Of a DNA stretch of 29,304 bases, positions 1 to 7,522 are shown piece after piece. The notes under the pieces are model-generated. The model was not told where the DNA came from, made no database searches, and was given only the letters and a program-made list of their open reading frames with translations. The stretch comes from Thermohalobaculum sp050043005 (lineage in GTDB: Bacteria; Pseudomonadota; Alphaproteobacteria; Rhodobacterales; Rhodobacteraceae), in assembly GCA_050043005.1 (NCBI GenBank), contig JBHJIZ010000063.1, forward strand, positions 1 through 29,304. Direction: 5' to 3'. How positions within the stretch are numbered: the first letter of the stretch is position 1; the number at the start of each line of letters is the position of its first letter. Position numbers and translations under genes: made by a program.

Positions 1-798
1 GCGGAACGACTTGCGGCCCTTCTCGGACATGCCCAGATAGAACTCCTTGACGTCCGGGTTCTCGGCTAGTTCTGACGCCGGGCCATCCATCACGACGCGG
101 CCGGATTCCAGAATATAGCCGTAATGCGCATAGCGCAGCGCGACGTTGGTGTTCTGCTCGGCCAGCAGGAACGACACGCCCTGTTCCTCGTTCAGACGCT
201 TCACGATATCGAAGATCTGCTCGACCAGCTGCGGCGCCAGACCCATGGAAGGCTCGTCCAGCAGGATCGTCTCGGGGTTCGACATCAGCGCGCGGCCGAT
301 GGCGCACATCTGCTGCTCACCGCCCGAGGTATAGCCAGCCAGCGATTTGCGGCGCTCCTTCAGGCGGGGGAAATAATTGTAGACCAGCTCCAGGCTGTCG
401 CGGGTCGCCTTGTAGCCGTCCTTGCGGGTGTAGGCACCGGTCAGCAGGTTCTCTTCGATGGTCAGGTGGCCGAAACAGTGGCGGCCTTCCATGACCTGGA
501 TGACGCCCTTCTGGACCAGCGTTGCCGGATCAAGCTCGGCCACCGACTCGCCGCGATAGGTGATCTGGCCCTTGGTGACCTCGCCGCGTTCCGAGTGCAG
601 CAGGTTCGATACAGCCTTCAGCGTAGTCGTCTTGCCAGCGCCGTTTCCGCCCAGCAACGCGGTGATGCCGCCGTTCTGAACTTTCAGGCTAACCCCTTTT
701 AAAACAAGGATAACATGGTTGTAGATGACCTCGATATTCGAGACATCGAGCAGAAGGTCCTCACCGGACTGAACCTGGGAATTGGATGCATCGAGCAT
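1..798 (-). CDS. livF: Branched-chain-type ABC transporter ATP-binding protein LivF (3' end outside window)
   Basis: One of the two ATPases that power a LivFGHM-type importer at the inner face of the cytoplasmic membrane. The start is the ATG at 798; 266 codons are visible and the reading frame runs off the left edge. Walker A (GGNGAGKTTT) lies near residues 50-59, the ABC signature (SGGEQQM) near 155-161 and Walker B with the following Glu (ILLDEP) near 176-181. The last visible residues (LGMSEKGRKSF) resemble the usual C-terminal region of this family, so only a few residues are probably missing. It is the last gene of the ligase-livGHM-binding-protein-livF operon, 69 nt after the binding protein, with a strong hairpin between them. 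The family is certain; the transported substrate is not shown by the sequence, although the neighbouring acyl-CoA ligase suggests an organic or aromatic acid rather than an amino acid. Confidence 0.93.
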   Translation of the reverse strand, partial: MLDASNSQVQSGEDLLLDVSNIEVIYNHVILVLKGVSLKVQNGGITALLGGNGAGKTTTLKAVSNLLHSERGEVTKGQITYRGESVAELDPATLVQKGVIQVMEGRHCFGHLTIEENLLTGAYTRKDGYKATRDSLELVYNYFPRLKERRKSLAGYTSGGEQQMCAIGRALMSNPETILLDEPSMGLAPQLVEQIFDIVKRLNEEQGVSFLLAEQNTNVALRYAHYGYILESGRVVMDGPASELAENPDVKEFYLGMSEKGRKSFR

Positions 799-835
799 TG
801 CGGAACGCCTCGGCTGGAACTTCGGGTGTGGGGTG

Positions 836-859
836 CCCCCCGGCGCAGCCGCCGGAGGG
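836..859 (-). other. Intercistronic hairpin between binding protein and livF
   Basis: A 10-bp stem (836-845 with 850-859) with one G-U pair in the transcript and a four-base loop (846-849). It sits 9 nt after the binding-protein stop codon. No T-run follows on the minus strand, so it is more likely a 3'-end mRNA stabiliser or partial attenuator than a full terminator. Stem-loops after a periplasmic binding-protein gene often keep that message more abundant than those of the membrane components (known for the maltose and histidine systems). The role here is inferred. Confidence 0.6.
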
Positions 860-867
860 CGATGGCC

Positions 868-2175
868 TTAGCCGCAGGTCTGACCCTGCCAGTCCGGCTT
901 GTCGGCAATGTACTTCGCCGCAGCTTCTTCCAGCATCGGACGCACGATGTCGGTCATCGGCGGGATCAGGTCGGTGACCCGCTCAAAGTCCGTGCCGTTC
1001 CACTGGTGCACAAAGATCGAGCCGCCACCTTCGTGGTCAGAACACGACCCTTGCAGCGGAGCGGTGAACCCTTCCAGACCGATCTCCTTAAGGCGTGCTT
1101 CGGTCAGGTTGATGTTCTCAAAGCCCCAGCGCACTTCCTCGGCGTTCACACCTGGCTTGCCGAAATGCGCCTGCGCGGCACGGATCGCTTCGGCGACCAG
1201 CACGCCGTTGAAGACAGCACGGTTGTAGAGCACGTGGCCGACGTTCTCTTTCTCGGTCTGTGTCGAGGCCGCATCATTGTCGATGACGTGCTTCATGATG
1301 TCCTGGATCAGCGGGAAGCTGGTGCCAGCCGCGGTGAAGTTCGAACCGAGGTAGCCCTTGGCCGACTCGCCCACCGGGATCAGGTCAACGTGGCTTGCCG
1401 ACCACCAGTTGCCGATGAAGCGATCCATCGGGTAGCGGATCTTGACGGCTTCCTTGATGGCGGTCGGGTTCATCGCGCCCCAGCCCCACATGATCATCCA
1501 GTCCGGACGATCCTTGCGGACGTTCAGCCACTGGGCTGACTGGGCCTGCATTTCCTTGACGCCGACGGGGTAGAGCTTGACTTCGAAGCCGAGCTTCGGT
1601 GCCAGGTCTTCCAGCAGCGGGATCGGCTCACGTCCGTAGCCCACGTCGAGGTAGATGAAGCCGATCTTCTTGCCGTCGAGGCCGCCCTGGCTGTCGATGT
1701 AGCTGAGGATCGAGGACATCTGCGACCAGTACGACGCCGGGTAGTTGAACACCCACGGGAACGTCTCGCCGATGGCAGCAGCCGACAGGCCATAGCCCAT
1801 CGAGAGCACCGGGATCTTGTCGACAGGTGCCTTGGCGATCAGCTGCAGCGTGATGCCGGTCGAGTTCGGGTTGTAGACCAGTGCGCCCTTGCCCTTGGTC
1901 GACTCGTAGCACTCGACGCCCTTTTGCGCGTTGTAGCCGGTCTCGCACTCTTCGACGACCAGCTTGGCGCCACCGATGCCGCCGTCGCGCTGGTTGAGCA
2001 TCTCGAAGTAGTCGGCGATGCCGTTCGCGTTGGCTGTGCCGTTCGCGGCGAACGGGCCGGTCCGGTACGTCGTCAGCGGAATGTAGAGCTCGTCCGCGGC
2101 CTGGGCCGTGGTCTCGGCAATCATCGTGGCTGCCATGGCGATCGCCGCGGCCCCCACTGTCAGTTTCTTGAGCAT
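868..2175 (-). CDS. ABC transporter periplasmic substrate-binding protein (Peripla_BP_6, LivJ/LivK type)
   Basis: Solute-binding receptor that delivers ligand to the LivHM permease. I chose the ATG at 2175 (MLKKLTVG) because AGGGAGGA lies just upstream and the protein then begins with a classic Sec signal peptide: Lys-Lys, a hydrophobic Ala-rich core, and a likely cleavage after AQA near residue 26. A longer frame reaches 2262 but its extra residues are not signal-like. The product is 435 aa, at the long end of normal for the family. The mature part opens with IPLTTYRTGPFAANG, the expected first strand and ligand loop. Cys residues in a CETGY segment and at the extreme C-terminus (QTCG) could form a disulfide. 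It lies between livM and livF in one operon. Branched-chain amino acids are only the family default; aromatic or aliphatic acids are equally possible given the ligase in the operon. Confidence 0.9.
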   Translation of the reverse strand: MLKKLTVGAAAIAMAATMIAETTAQAADELYIPLTTYRTGPFAANGTANANGIADYFEMLNQRDGGIGGAKLVVEECETGYNAQKGVECYESTKGKGALVYNPNSTGITLQLIAKAPVDKIPVLSMGYGLSAAAIGETFPWVFNYPASYWSQMSSILSYIDSQGGLDGKKIGFIYLDVGYGREPIPLLEDLAPKLGFEVKLYPVGVKEMQAQSAQWLNVRKDRPDWMIMWGWGAMNPTAIKEAVKIRYPMDRFIGNWWSASHVDLIPVGESAKGYLGSNFTAAGTSFPLIQDIMKHVIDNDAASTQTEKENVGHVLYNRAVFNGVLVAEAIRAAQAHFGKPGVNAEEVRWGFENINLTEARLKEIGLEGFTAPLQGSCSDHEGGGSIFVHQWNGTDFERVTDLIPPMTDIVRPMLEEAAAKYIADKPDWQGQTCG

Positions 2176-2280
2176 TATGCTTCCTCCCTGTTGTTGCAGC
2201 CGAAGCCACACAAGTGAAACCATGAGCAGTGCGATTGAGGGCCTGGTTTCAGCTGCCCCCACCCAAGTCCGCCGTGCCCG

Positions 2281-3366
2281 CTAATGCGGGAACGGCCATA
2301 ATCGGAGCTTCTGTTTCGAGATCTGCCAGAGACGGGCCAGACCGTGCGGCTCTTTGATCAGGATGATGACGATCATCACGCCGATTGCAACCAGCGAGAT
2401 ATTCTCCATGAGGGTCGCGTTATAGCCGAGACCCTTGCCGATCTCCTTGAGGATGATTGGGAAAATCCAGATGAACGCTGCCCCCATGTACGAGCCGATG
2501 ATCGAGCCCAGTCCGCCGATGATCACCATGAAGAGGTAGAGGAACGAGTGGTTGATGTCGAAGCTCTCGACCTCGGCGGCGCCCAGCCAGATGAAGACCA
2601 TCAAGGCACCCGAGACGCCGCAATAGAACGACGACACGGCGAAGGCTGAAAGCTTGGTCCACATCGGGCGCACACCGATCAGTTCGGCGGCGATGTCCAT
2701 GTCGCGGATCATCATCCAGGACCGGCCAATGTGCCCGCGAATGATGTTCGAGGCGACCCAGGTCATGATGACCAGGAAGGCGAGCACGACAAAGTATTGC
2801 GCCACGACATCCGCCGAGGCTCCGGTGATTGGAACGCCGAACAGGGTGCGGGTCGGCACTTCGATGGCGCCGGAGTCGGCAAAGTTGTAGAGCCAGGCGA
2901 CCCGGCCAAACGCCCATTCCAGGAAGAACTGCGCGCCCAGCGTTGCGACAACAAGGTAGAAGCCCTTGATCCTGAGCGATGGCAGGCCGAAGAACATCCC
3001 CACGGCTGCCGCGATGAAACCTGACAGCACGAAGTGGATCAGGATGCTGACATCCGGGAAGTAGGTGGTCAGCTTCAGACAGGCATAGGCGCCGACGCCC
3101 ATGAACGCCCCGGTCCCCAGTGAAATCTGCCCGGCAAACCCGACCAGAATGTTCAGGCCCAGTGCTGTGATGGTGAAGATCAGCGTCGGCAGGATGATCG
3201 CCTTCATGGCAAAGTCATAGCCGAGGCCCGGGATCCCGATCAGAGGGATGACGAGGACCGCGATCACCGCCCAGATGATGATCCCGATCTTGTCCTGCAG
3301 GATTGGGAACGCCTGAAGATCCTTGGCATAGCTGGTCTTGAACTGCCCTGCTTCGCGGTAGAACAT
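2281..3366 (-). CDS. livM: Branched-chain-type ABC transporter permease LivM
   Basis: Integral membrane half of the importer channel, 361 aa, with about eight to ten hydrophobic segments. The first is near residues 30-50 and the last near 320-342. The segment NILVGFAGQISLGTGAFMGVGAY is the family hallmark, and GGLGSIIGS later in the protein is the usual cytoplasmic coupling region. A soluble N-terminus of about 28 residues (MFYREAGQFKTSYA) precedes the first membrane segment. The start at 3366 lies 3 nt after the livH stop, so the two permeases are almost certainly translationally coupled. The gap to the downstream binding-protein gene is 105 nt and has its own good ribosome site. Confidence 0.93.
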   Translation of the reverse strand: MFYREAGQFKTSYAKDLQAFPILQDKIGIIIWAVIAVLVIPLIGIPGLGYDFAMKAIILPTLIFTITALGLNILVGFAGQISLGTGAFMGVGAYACLKLTTYFPDVSILIHFVLSGFIAAAVGMFFGLPSLRIKGFYLVVATLGAQFFLEWAFGRVAWLYNFADSGAIEVPTRTLFGVPITGASADVVAQYFVVLAFLVIMTWVASNIIRGHIGRSWMMIRDMDIAAELIGVRPMWTKLSAFAVSSFYCGVSGALMVFIWLGAAEVESFDINHSFLYLFMVIIGGLGSIIGSYMGAAFIWIFPIILKEIGKGLGYNATLMENISLVAIGVMIVIILIKEPHGLARLWQISKQKLRLWPFPH

Positions 3367-3369
3367 GGA

Positions 3370-4317
3370 TCAGACCCTCTCGATGATCTTGTCGCCGAAC
3401 AGCCCTTGCGGGCGGAACAGCAGGAAGACGAGCGCGATGATGAAGGCGAACCAGCTCTCGGTGCCGCCGCCGATCAGGCCGCCCCAGTAGATCTCGAACA
3501 GCTTCTCACCGATGCCGATGATCAGACCGCCGACGATGGCGCCGGGGATCGATGTGAAGCCACCCAGAACCAGCACCGGAAGTGCTTTCAAAGCTACGAT
3601 CTGCAGGGCGAAGGACACGTCCGACTTGGCGCCCCACATGATCCCCGTCACCAGCGCCACGATGCCTGCGGCGAACCACACGACAACCCAGATCTGGTTC
3701 AGACCGATGCCGACCGAGACCGCTGCCTGGTGGTCATCGGCCACGGCGCGAAGAGCGCGGCCGATCTTGGTGTAGCTGAAGAAGAAGGCCAGCCCGGCGA
3801 TCAGAAGCCCCGCGATGACGGTCGCTGCGATGTCGAGCTTCTGGAAGATGACGATGCCGCCGCCCGGCTCCCAGACATAGTCGCCGCTGGGCAGGCCAAT
3901 TTCCGAGGTGATCATCGCCTTCGGCTCGCCGCCAAAGATCGCCTGGCCACCGCCGATCAGCATGAAGGTCAGCCCGATCGTCGCCATGAACAGGATGATG
4001 TCTTCCTGCCCAACCAGTGGCCGCATGATCCAGCGTTCGACGCTGAAGGCCAGTGCGTACATAATACCAAGCGCAAAGATCACCGACAGCCAGCCGGGCA
4101 CGCCCAGTTCGTAAAGCCCGACCATCGACAGTGCTGCGAACACCACCATGATGCCCTGTGCGAAGTTGAACACGCCCGAGGCCTTGAAGATCAGCACAAA
4201 CCCGAGCGCGATCAGCGAGTAGAGCACGCCCGAGACGAAGCCTTCCCACAGCACCTGGATGAAGAAGTCCGGCAGCGAGTACATCTGCACGAACGGGTCG
4301 ATAAAAACGTCGTACAT
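3370..4317 (-). CDS. livH: Branched-chain-type ABC transporter permease LivH
   Basis: Second permease subunit, 315 aa. It has an amphipathic N-terminus (MYDVFIDPFVQMYSLPDFF) before the first membrane helix, slightly longer than in the E. coli protein. Family motifs seen are the GLYSLIALGFVLIFK-like segment (here GVLYSLIALGFVLIFKASG), FNFAQG, and the coupling region LGGFTSIPGAIVGG near residues 250-265. About eight hydrophobic stretches are visible. It pairs with LivM to form the transmembrane pore. It follows the livG stop by 3 nt and precedes livM by 3 nt, the tight spacing of a single transcription unit. The transported compound cannot be read from the sequence. Confidence 0.93.
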   Translation of the reverse strand: MYDVFIDPFVQMYSLPDFFIQVLWEGFVSGVLYSLIALGFVLIFKASGVFNFAQGIMVVFAALSMVGLYELGVPGWLSVIFALGIMYALAFSVERWIMRPLVGQEDIILFMATIGLTFMLIGGGQAIFGGEPKAMITSEIGLPSGDYVWEPGGGIVIFQKLDIAATVIAGLLIAGLAFFFSYTKIGRALRAVADDHQAAVSVGIGLNQIWVVVWFAAGIVALVTGIMWGAKSDVSFALQIVALKALPVLVLGGFTSIPGAIVGGLIIGIGEKLFEIYWGGLIGGGTESWFAFIIALVFLLFRPQGLFGDKIIERV

Positions 4318-4320
4318 GCC

Positions 4321-5148
4321 TCAGACCCCCAGATAGGCGTCGATAACCGCCTGATTTGACTGCACTTCGTCCGGCGTTCCATCCGCCAGCAGCTTGCCGT
4401 AATCCAAGACGACGACGCGGTCGGCCAAGTCCATGACCACGCCCATGTCGTGCTCAATCAACGCGATGGTCGTGCCGTATTGCTCGTTCACGTCGATGAT
4501 GAAGCGGGACATGTCCTCCTTCTCCTCGACGTTCATGCCAGCCATCGGCTCGTCCAGAAGCAGCAGGTCCGGCTCCATCGCCAGCGCACGGGCCAGTTCG
4601 ACGCGCTTGCGCAGACCATAGGGCAGCGAGCCGACCGGCGCCTTGCGGATGTGCTGGATCTCGAGGAAATCGATGATCTCTTCGACCACGGCGCGGTGTT
4701 CGGTTTCCTCTTCGATCGCCTTGCCGTAGCGCAGCATTTGCCAGAAGAACCCGGTCTTCATCTTCAACTGCCGCCCGGTCATGATGTTGTCCAGCGTCGA
4801 CATGCCGTGGAACAGCGCGATGTTCTGGAAGGTCCGCGCGATGCCCTGTTCGGCAACCTCGTAGGGTTTCATCGACGGGCGTTTCTTGCCATTGAACCAG
4901 ATCTCGCCTTCCTGCGGGTGGTAGAACCCGTTGATGACGTTGATCATACTGGACTTACCGGCGCCGTTCGGACCGATGATCGCACGGACCTCGCCCTTCA
5001 TGATGTTGAAGCTGACATCCTTGATCGCGGTCACGCCGCCGAAGCGCAGCACGATGTTGCGGATGTCCATCATCACGGGGCCGACGGTGCGCCCGTCCGG
5101 GGTGACGAACGTGTCGGCGCTGTCCGGCACTTGCACGGCCTGGTTCAT
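4321..5148 (-). CDS. livG: Branched-chain-type ABC transporter ATP-binding protein LivG
   Basis: Partner ATPase of LivF, 275 aa. It has Walker A (GPNGAGKSS) at residues 59-67, a Q-loop in RTFQNIALF near 105, the relaxed family signature YGLRKRVE in place of LSGGQ, Walker B in LLLLDEP, and the switch His in LIEHDM. The long loop between the Q-loop and the signature is typical of LivG. An N-terminal extension of about 25 residues (VPDSADTFVTPDGR) precedes the ABC core. GGGAGAA sits a few bases before the ATG at 5148, and the ligase stop is 11 nt upstream, so it is co-transcribed with the ligase gene. Confidence 0.93.
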   Translation of the reverse strand: MNQAVQVPDSADTFVTPDGRTVGPVMMDIRNIVLRFGGVTAIKDVSFNIMKGEVRAIIGPNGAGKSSMINVINGFYHPQEGEIWFNGKKRPSMKPYEVAEQGIARTFQNIALFHGMSTLDNIMTGRQLKMKTGFFWQMLRYGKAIEEETEHRAVVEEIIDFLEIQHIRKAPVGSLPYGLRKRVELARALAMEPDLLLLDEPMAGMNVEEKEDMSRFIIDVNEQYGTTIALIEHDMGVVMDLADRVVVLDYGKLLADGTPDEVQSNQAVIDAYLGV

Positions 5149-5159
5149 GGCGTTCTCCC

Positions 5160-7136
5160 TCAGGCCGCTTTATCGGTTTGTTGGGCTGTCCGGTCGAATG
5201 TCTTTGCGTCGCGGATCTCGAGCGTCGCGCTGATCGAGCCCTTGCGTCCATCCTCGTAGGTGACTTCCGTTTCGGCATAGACGTTGTCCGCCCCGTCATA
5301 GAGCGCCTCGCTCAGCGGGGCGTAGCGCTCGTTGATCGTCTTGCGGCGGACCTTCCGGGTGCGGGTCATCTCGCCGTCATCCGGGTCAAGCTCCTTGTGG
5401 AGCACCAGGAAGCGATGGATCTGGCAGCCTGATAGCATCGGGTCGTTCGCCAGCGACGCGTTCACCTCTTCGACATGGCCCTGCATCTGATCATAGACGT
5501 CCGGATGCGCCGCCAGTTCCTGATAGGACGCATATGCCACGTTGTTGCGCTCGGCCCAGGACCCCACGGCGCCCAGGTCGATGTTGATGAACGCGGTGCA
5601 GGTGTCGCGGCCATCGCCGATCAGCACGGCTTCCAGAATGTTCGGGTAGAACTTCAGCTTGTTCTCGACAAATTTCGGCGCGAACAGGCTGCCATCGGCC
5701 ATCTTGCCGACGTCCTTTGCGCGGTCAATGATCCGCAGGTGGTTCGAGCCTTCCTCGATGAAGCCCGCATCGCCGGTGTCGACCCAGCCGTCGGCATCCT
5801 TGGTCTCGGCGGTCTTCTCGGGTTCCTTGTAGTATTCCTGGAACACGCCCGGCGAGCGGTACCAGACCTTGCCGTCGGCATCGATCCGGATCTCGACGCC
5901 CGGTGCCGCCACGCCGACGGTGTCGTCGCGCACCTGGCCGTCCGGCTGGATGGTGACGAAAACCGAGGCTTCGGTCTGACCATAGAGCTGTTTCAGGTTG
6001 ATCCCGATCGAACGATAGAAGGCGAAGATCTCCGGTCCGATCGCCTCACCAGCCGTGTAGCCGAGGCGCACGCGGGAGAGACCGAGCGAGTTCTTCAGCG
6101 GTCCGAAAACCAGCTTGTCGCCCAGCCAGTACTTGAACCTGTCGCCTGCGCTGACCGATTTGCCGTCGAGGATGTCGCCACCGATCTTCGATGCGAATTC
6201 GATGTACTTCTTGAACGTGCGGTTCATCCAGGGCGCGGCGTCCTCCATCCGGATCATCACGCTGGTCAGCAGGTTCTCGAAGATCCGGGGCGGCGCGAAG
6301 AAATAGGTCGGGCCGATCTCTTTCAGGTCAGCCATCATCGTGTCCGGGCTCTCCGGACAGGACACGCAGAAGCCCGACCAATACGACTGACCGATCGAGA
6401 ACACGAAATCCCCGACCCAGGCCATCGGCAGATAGGCCAGCGTCTCGTCGGTTTCCTTGAGCCCGTCGAACTCGACCGACGCCTTCGCCGCGAAGATCAT
6501 GTTCTGGTTCGTCAGCACCACGCCCTTCGGATTGCCCGTGGTGCCAGACGTGTAGAGCATCACACAGGTGTCATTCGGCGCGCCCGCATCGATCCGGCGC
6601 TGCATCTCGTCCTGATGCTTCGAGGCGTTCTGCCGCCCCAGATCCTGCACGCCGGTGAAGGAGTGCAACTTCGTGTGGTCGTATTTCCGCAGGCCGCGCG
6701 GATCGCGATAGACGACGTGGCGCAGGTTCGGCAACCGGTCGGCAACCGACTGGATCTTGTCGACCTGTTCCTGGTTCTCGGCAATGATGAAGGTGACTTC
6801 CGAGTGCTCGAGCACGAACACCATCTCCTCGGCGACGGACTCGTGATAGACCGGCACCGGGATCGCGCCGATCATTTGTGCGGCGACCATCGACCAGTAA
6901 AGCGGCGGGCGGTTGGTTCCGACGATCGCCATGCGCTCGCCCGGCTCAAGACCAAGCTCCATCAGACCCATCGCTAGCGCGCGCGTTTCTTCATGGACCT
7001 CGGCCCAGGAATGGGTCTTCCAGATGCCAAGCATCTTCTCGCGGCAGGCCGGACGGTCGGCGAAGCGCTGCGCGTTCAGCGCCAGAAGCTTTGGAAATGT
7101 ATCGCGTCCTTCGACGACCCAGGTTTGGTCACCCAC
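5160..7136 (-). CDS. AMP-forming acyl-CoA synthetase/ligase (ANL superfamily), GTG start
   Basis: Activates a carboxylic acid to its CoA thioester through an acyl-adenylate. Motifs seen are the phosphate loop YTSGTTGNPKG near residues 193-203, the adenine-binding motif YGQTE near 385 and the hinge-preceding GWVDTGD near 448. The C-terminal lid is Lys/Arg-rich (TRTRKVRRKT). I prefer the GTG at 7136 (658 aa): GGAGGAGA stands about 5 nt upstream, and the resulting MGDQTWVVEG is a sensible N-terminus. The in-frame ATG at 7190 lies inside a strong hairpin and has no ribosome site. The size and layout match long-chain acyl-CoA synthetase-like ligases found beside Liv-type transporters. It is the first gene of the operon, so the imported solute is probably its substrate (inference). 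Fatty, phenylacetic or benzoic-type acids are all possible. Confidence 0.88.
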   Translation of the reverse strand: MGDQTWVVEGRDTFPKLLALNAQRFADRPACREKMLGIWKTHSWAEVHEETRALAMGLMELGLEPGERMAIVGTNRPPLYWSMVAAQMIGAIPVPVYHESVAEEMVFVLEHSEVTFIIAENQEQVDKIQSVADRLPNLRHVVYRDPRGLRKYDHTKLHSFTGVQDLGRQNASKHQDEMQRRIDAGAPNDTCVMLYTSGTTGNPKGVVLTNQNMIFAAKASVEFDGLKETDETLAYLPMAWVGDFVFSIGQSYWSGFCVSCPESPDTMMADLKEIGPTYFFAPPRIFENLLTSVMIRMEDAAPWMNRTFKKYIEFASKIGGDILDGKSVSAGDRFKYWLGDKLVFGPLKNSLGLSRVRLGYTAGEAIGPEIFAFYRSIGINLKQLYGQTEASVFVTIQPDGQVRDDTVGVAAPGVEIRIDADGKVWYRSPGVFQEYYKEPEKTAETKDADGWVDTGDAGFIEEGSNHLRIIDRAKDVGKMADGSLFAPKFVENKLKFYPNILEAVLIGDGRDTCTAFINIDLGAVGSWAERNNVAYASYQELAAHPDVYDQMQGHVEEVNASLANDPMLSGCQIHRFLVLHKELDPDDGEMTRTRKVRRKTINERYAPLSEALYDGADNVYAETEVTYEDGRKGSISATLEIRDAKTFDRTAQQTDKAA

Positions 7137-7165
7137 GTCGATCTCCTCCCGATATGCATTCTTGT

Positions 7166-7192
7166 CAGTGCAGCCATACCGTGGCTGCACTG
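7166..7192 (-). promoter_or_regulatory. Perfect 11-bp hairpin or operator in ligase 5' UTR
   Basis: CAGTGCAGCCA (7166-7176) and its exact complement (7182-7192) flank a five-base loop. It begins about 20 nt downstream of the proposed -10 element and ends 17 nt before the Shine-Dalgarno site of the ligase gene. As RNA it would form a very stable hairpin close to the 5' end. As DNA it is a 27-bp dyad where a repressor could sit just after the transcription start. No U-run follows, so it is not a standard terminator. Confidence 0.6.
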
Positions 7193-7211
7193 CCGCACTT
7201 GTTCATTTTCT

Positions 7212-7239
7212 GTTATAGTGCGCGATCCACCGGCGCCAA
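7212..7239 (-). promoter_or_regulatory. Candidate sigma70 promoter for the ligase-liv operon
   Basis: Read on the minus strand: -35 TTGGCG (7239-7234), a 16-nt spacer and -10 TATAAC (7217-7212). The start of transcription would fall near 7205, about 70 nt before the GTG start codon. Spacing is 1 nt short of ideal and the -35 is four of six to consensus. Another TTGACC lies at 7266-7261 but has only a poor -10. Confidence 0.45.
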
Positions 7240-7272
7240 TAAGGCGGGTCCCCCTTGGGCGGTCAAGGCAAA

Positions 7273-7292
7273 AATTGAACGGACGTTCAATT
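7273..7292. promoter_or_regulatory. 20-bp palindrome, TetR-type operator
   Basis: AATTGAACG and CGTTCAATT form a perfect 9-bp inverted repeat around a 2-bp spacer. The form TTGAACG-NN-CGTTCAA is typical of TetR-family repressors of fatty-acid and acyl-CoA metabolism. It lies between the divergent ligase-liv operon and the 7523 gene, 34 bp upstream of the proposed -35 of the former. No tetR gene is in the window, so the regulator would act from elsewhere. Confidence 0.6.
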
Positions 7293-7436
7293 CCGCACAC
7301 TTTTTCTGATCTTTTGACAACCCTAAGCAGTGGTGCCTTGGATCGGGCCTATTCTGAAACGTGTCGCCTGCCGATCCCGGTCTTCATCCGGTGAGTCTTG
7401 ATCAGCCCGTTCGACACAAAATATTTAAAACTCATA

Positions 7437-7465
7437 TTGACATTTAAAACGATGATTACTAACTC
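7437..7465 (+). promoter_or_regulatory. Possible promoter for the 7523 gene
   Basis: A consensus -35 TTGACA at 7437-7442 lies in an AT-rich stretch. At 17-nt spacing the -10 would be TAACTC (7460-7465), which is weak. The -35 is bracketed by two copies of ATTTAAAAC (7423-7431 and 7442-7450), 19 nt apart. About 57 nt separate it from the start codon. Apart from these sites and those of the ligase operon, I see nothing coding in 7193-7522. Confidence 0.25.
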
Positions 7466-7522
7466 GGCGCCATTGATGCCCCACAGGCGATCAGACTTGC
7501 CGAACTGATATTGGAGAACCCG

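Noticed and set aside
5475..6977. Long open frame of 500 codons on the plus strand
   Set aside because: It lies opposite the acyl-CoA ligase, whose motifs are clear. The product is His/Arg/Asp-rich and family-less, as expected for an antisense frame in GC-rich DNA.
7137..7190. ATG start for the acyl-CoA ligase at 7190
   Set aside because: The extra 18 residues are not family-like, the ATG is buried in a hairpin, and GGAGGAG stands next to the GTG at 7136 instead.
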